Below, piece by piece: positions 63,188 to 64,000 of a DNA stretch of 64,000 bases. This DNA is from Tissierellia bacterium. GTDB taxonomy: Bacteria; Bacillota; Clostridia; Tissierellales; Peptoniphilaceae. The notes below the pieces were generated by a model that worked only from the letters and a program-made list of their open reading frames with translations, had not been told where the DNA came from and ran no database searches. Location of the stretch: NCBI GenBank assembly GCA_030538075.1, contig JAUNUQ010000012.1:1-64000 (forward strand), given 5' to 3'. Within the stretch, counting starts at the first letter, position 1; each line of letters starts with the position of its first letter. Position numbers and translations under genes: made by a program.

Positions 63188-63406
63188 ATGTCCAAGAAGG
63201 ACGTAATTGAAGTGGAGGGAGTCGTCGTGGACGCACTTCCGAATACTATCTTCAAGGTTAGATTAGTAAATGGCCATGAAATAATAGCACATATTTCCGG
63301 AAAGCTGAGAATGAACTATATCCGCATTCTGCCAGGCGACAAGGTCATGGTTGAACTATCACCCTATGATCTGACCAAGGGTAGAATTACTTGGAGAAAT
63401 AAGTAG
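63188..63406 (+). CDS. infA: Translation initiation factor IF-1
   Basis: 72 aa, the usual length. Begins [18 protein letters not shown] and contains the S1/OB-fold block [19 protein letters not shown] (~37-55). Binds the 30S A-site during initiation. ATG follows AAAAGGAGG. Confidence 0.98.
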   Translation: MSKKDVIEVEGVVVDALPNTIFKVRLVNGHEIIAHISGKLRMNYIRILPGDKVMVELSPYDLTKGRITWRNK

Positions 63407-63483
63407 TAAAGGGCTTGGGAGCAGGGATTCTTAGGACAGAACTGGAGAATTCACGGCGACCTCTCTTTAGAAGGAGTTTGAAT

Positions 63484-63597
63484 ATGAAAGTGAAACCATC
63501 GGTAAAGAAGATGTGTGAAAAGTGCAAGATCATCCGCCGAAAAGGTCGTGTTATGGTGATCTGCGAAAATCCAAGACACAAACAAAAGCAAGGATAG
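63484..63597 (+). CDS. rpmJ: 50S ribosomal protein L36
   Basis: 37 aa. Starts [14 protein letters not shown] with ligands C11, C14, C27 and H32, the zinc-binding form. AGAAGGAG upstream; in the usual place between infA and rpsM, though with a 77-base gap after infA that holds no gene. Confidence 0.98.
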   Translation: MKVKPSVKKMCEKCKIIRRKGRVMVICENPRHKQKQG

Positions 63598-63618
63598 ATA
63601 GCATAAGGAGGTGCAATA

Positions 63619-63981
63619 TTGGCTAGATTAGCTGGGGTGGACTTGCCCCGAGAAAAACGAGCTGAAATCGGGCTCACCTATATCTTTGGTATCGGTAGAC
63701 CTCGCTCAAATCGCATTCTGAAAGATGCCGGCGTAAATCCGGACACCAGAATCAAGGACTTGACGGAGACGGAACTGCAAGCAATCCGAGATCAATTGGA
63801 ACACTATGCCATTGAGGGAGATCTGCGCAGAGAAGTCTCGCTGAATATAAAGAGACTCAGGGAAATCAACTGCTACCGCGGTATGCGACATAAGAGGGGA
63901 CTTCCCGTACGAGGACAAAATACAAAGAACAACGCTCGAACCCGTAAAGGTCCGAAGCGACTTTCCATTAAGAAGAAGTAA
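63619..63981 (+). CDS. rpsM: 30S ribosomal protein S13
   Basis: 120 aa, TTG start after AAGGAGG. Seen: [13 protein letters not shown], the helix-turn region GIGRPRSN, and [20 protein letters not shown] (~94-113), the C-terminal tail that touches P-site tRNA. Confidence 0.98.
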   Translation: MARLAGVDLPREKRAEIGLTYIFGIGRPRSNRILKDAGVNPDTRIKDLTETELQAIRDQLEHYAIEGDLRREVSLNIKRLREINCYRGMRHKRGLPVRGQNTKNNARTRKGPKRLSIKKK

Positions 63982-64000
63982 AGGAGGGAGAATACTTGGC
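63982..64000 (+). CDS. rpsK: Start of the next ribosomal gene, probably rpsK (S11), cut by the window
   Basis: AAGGAGGGAG (63981-63990) is a strong ribosome binding site and TTG at 63996 a likely start; only 5 coding bases are in the window. rpsK follows rpsM in this operon type, so the identity is inferred from order alone. Confidence 0.5.

Overview
The window looks like a piece of a Bacillota (Clostridia-type) chromosome. The signs are a T-box leader, intrinsic terminators with U-runs, strong AGGAGG-type ribosome binding sites with frequent TTG/GTG starts, lipoprotein signal peptides, a CnaB-repeat surface protein, a zinc-type S14 (61 aa), and the Gram-positive order of the S10-spc ribosomal operon. 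Base composition is moderate (about half GC by eye). The genus cannot be told from the sequence alone.

Layout. 1-4466: end of an operon with a BCCT transporter (5' truncated by the window), a MocA-like nucleotidyltransferase, a histidine ammonia-lyase homologue whose MIO-forming Ala-Ser-Gly triad is cleanly missing (candidate ergothionase), and, after a terminator and promoter, a molybdopterin-binding protein. 4739-9688: a large CnaB-repeat surface protein and a lipoprotein. 9796-12838: argG-argH under a consensus promoter and an arginine-type T-box. 12837-15975 (minus): cobalamin late-pathway genes cobD, cbiB and a cobyric acid synthase without its amidotransferase domain. 16101-18393: cutC and a convergent glucose/GlcNAc-type PTS EIICB. 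18673-34670: a polysaccharide locus (GT4 enzymes, two paralogous Wzy-like polymerases, WecB, an orphan SBP_bac_5 lipoprotein). Inserted in it is a tightly overlapping block of HAD nucleotidase, SbcD/YhaO-like phosphoesterase, SbcC/YhaN-like ATPase, SpoT-like HD hydrolase, membrane-anchored barnase and barstar. 34979-43018: YfhO membrane protein, GDPD, DUF401 transporter, sfsA, cobT.

43079-51327 (minus) is a complete shikimate/Phe/Tyr operon, aroF-tyrA-aroB-aroA-aroC-pheA-aroEK(fusion)-aroQ. It is preceded by a promoter, a previously unannotated 34-aa leader peptide rich in Tyr and Phe, and an intrinsic terminator, which together have the arrangement of a transcription attenuator. 51462-64000 (plus) is the S10-spc operon from rpsJ to the first bases of rpsK, with secY and adk. 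A KOW-domain gene and infA follow adk, with no map (methionine aminopeptidase) in its common place.

Most notable: (1) the Tyr/Phe leader-peptide attenuator of the aro operon; (2) the MIO-less lyase next to a quaternary-amine transporter and molybdenum-cofactor genes; (3) the lipoprotein barnase/barstar pair coupled to SbcCD-like and alarmone-hydrolase-like genes; (4) the cobyric acid synthase missing its glutaminase domain but keeping its C-terminal tail.
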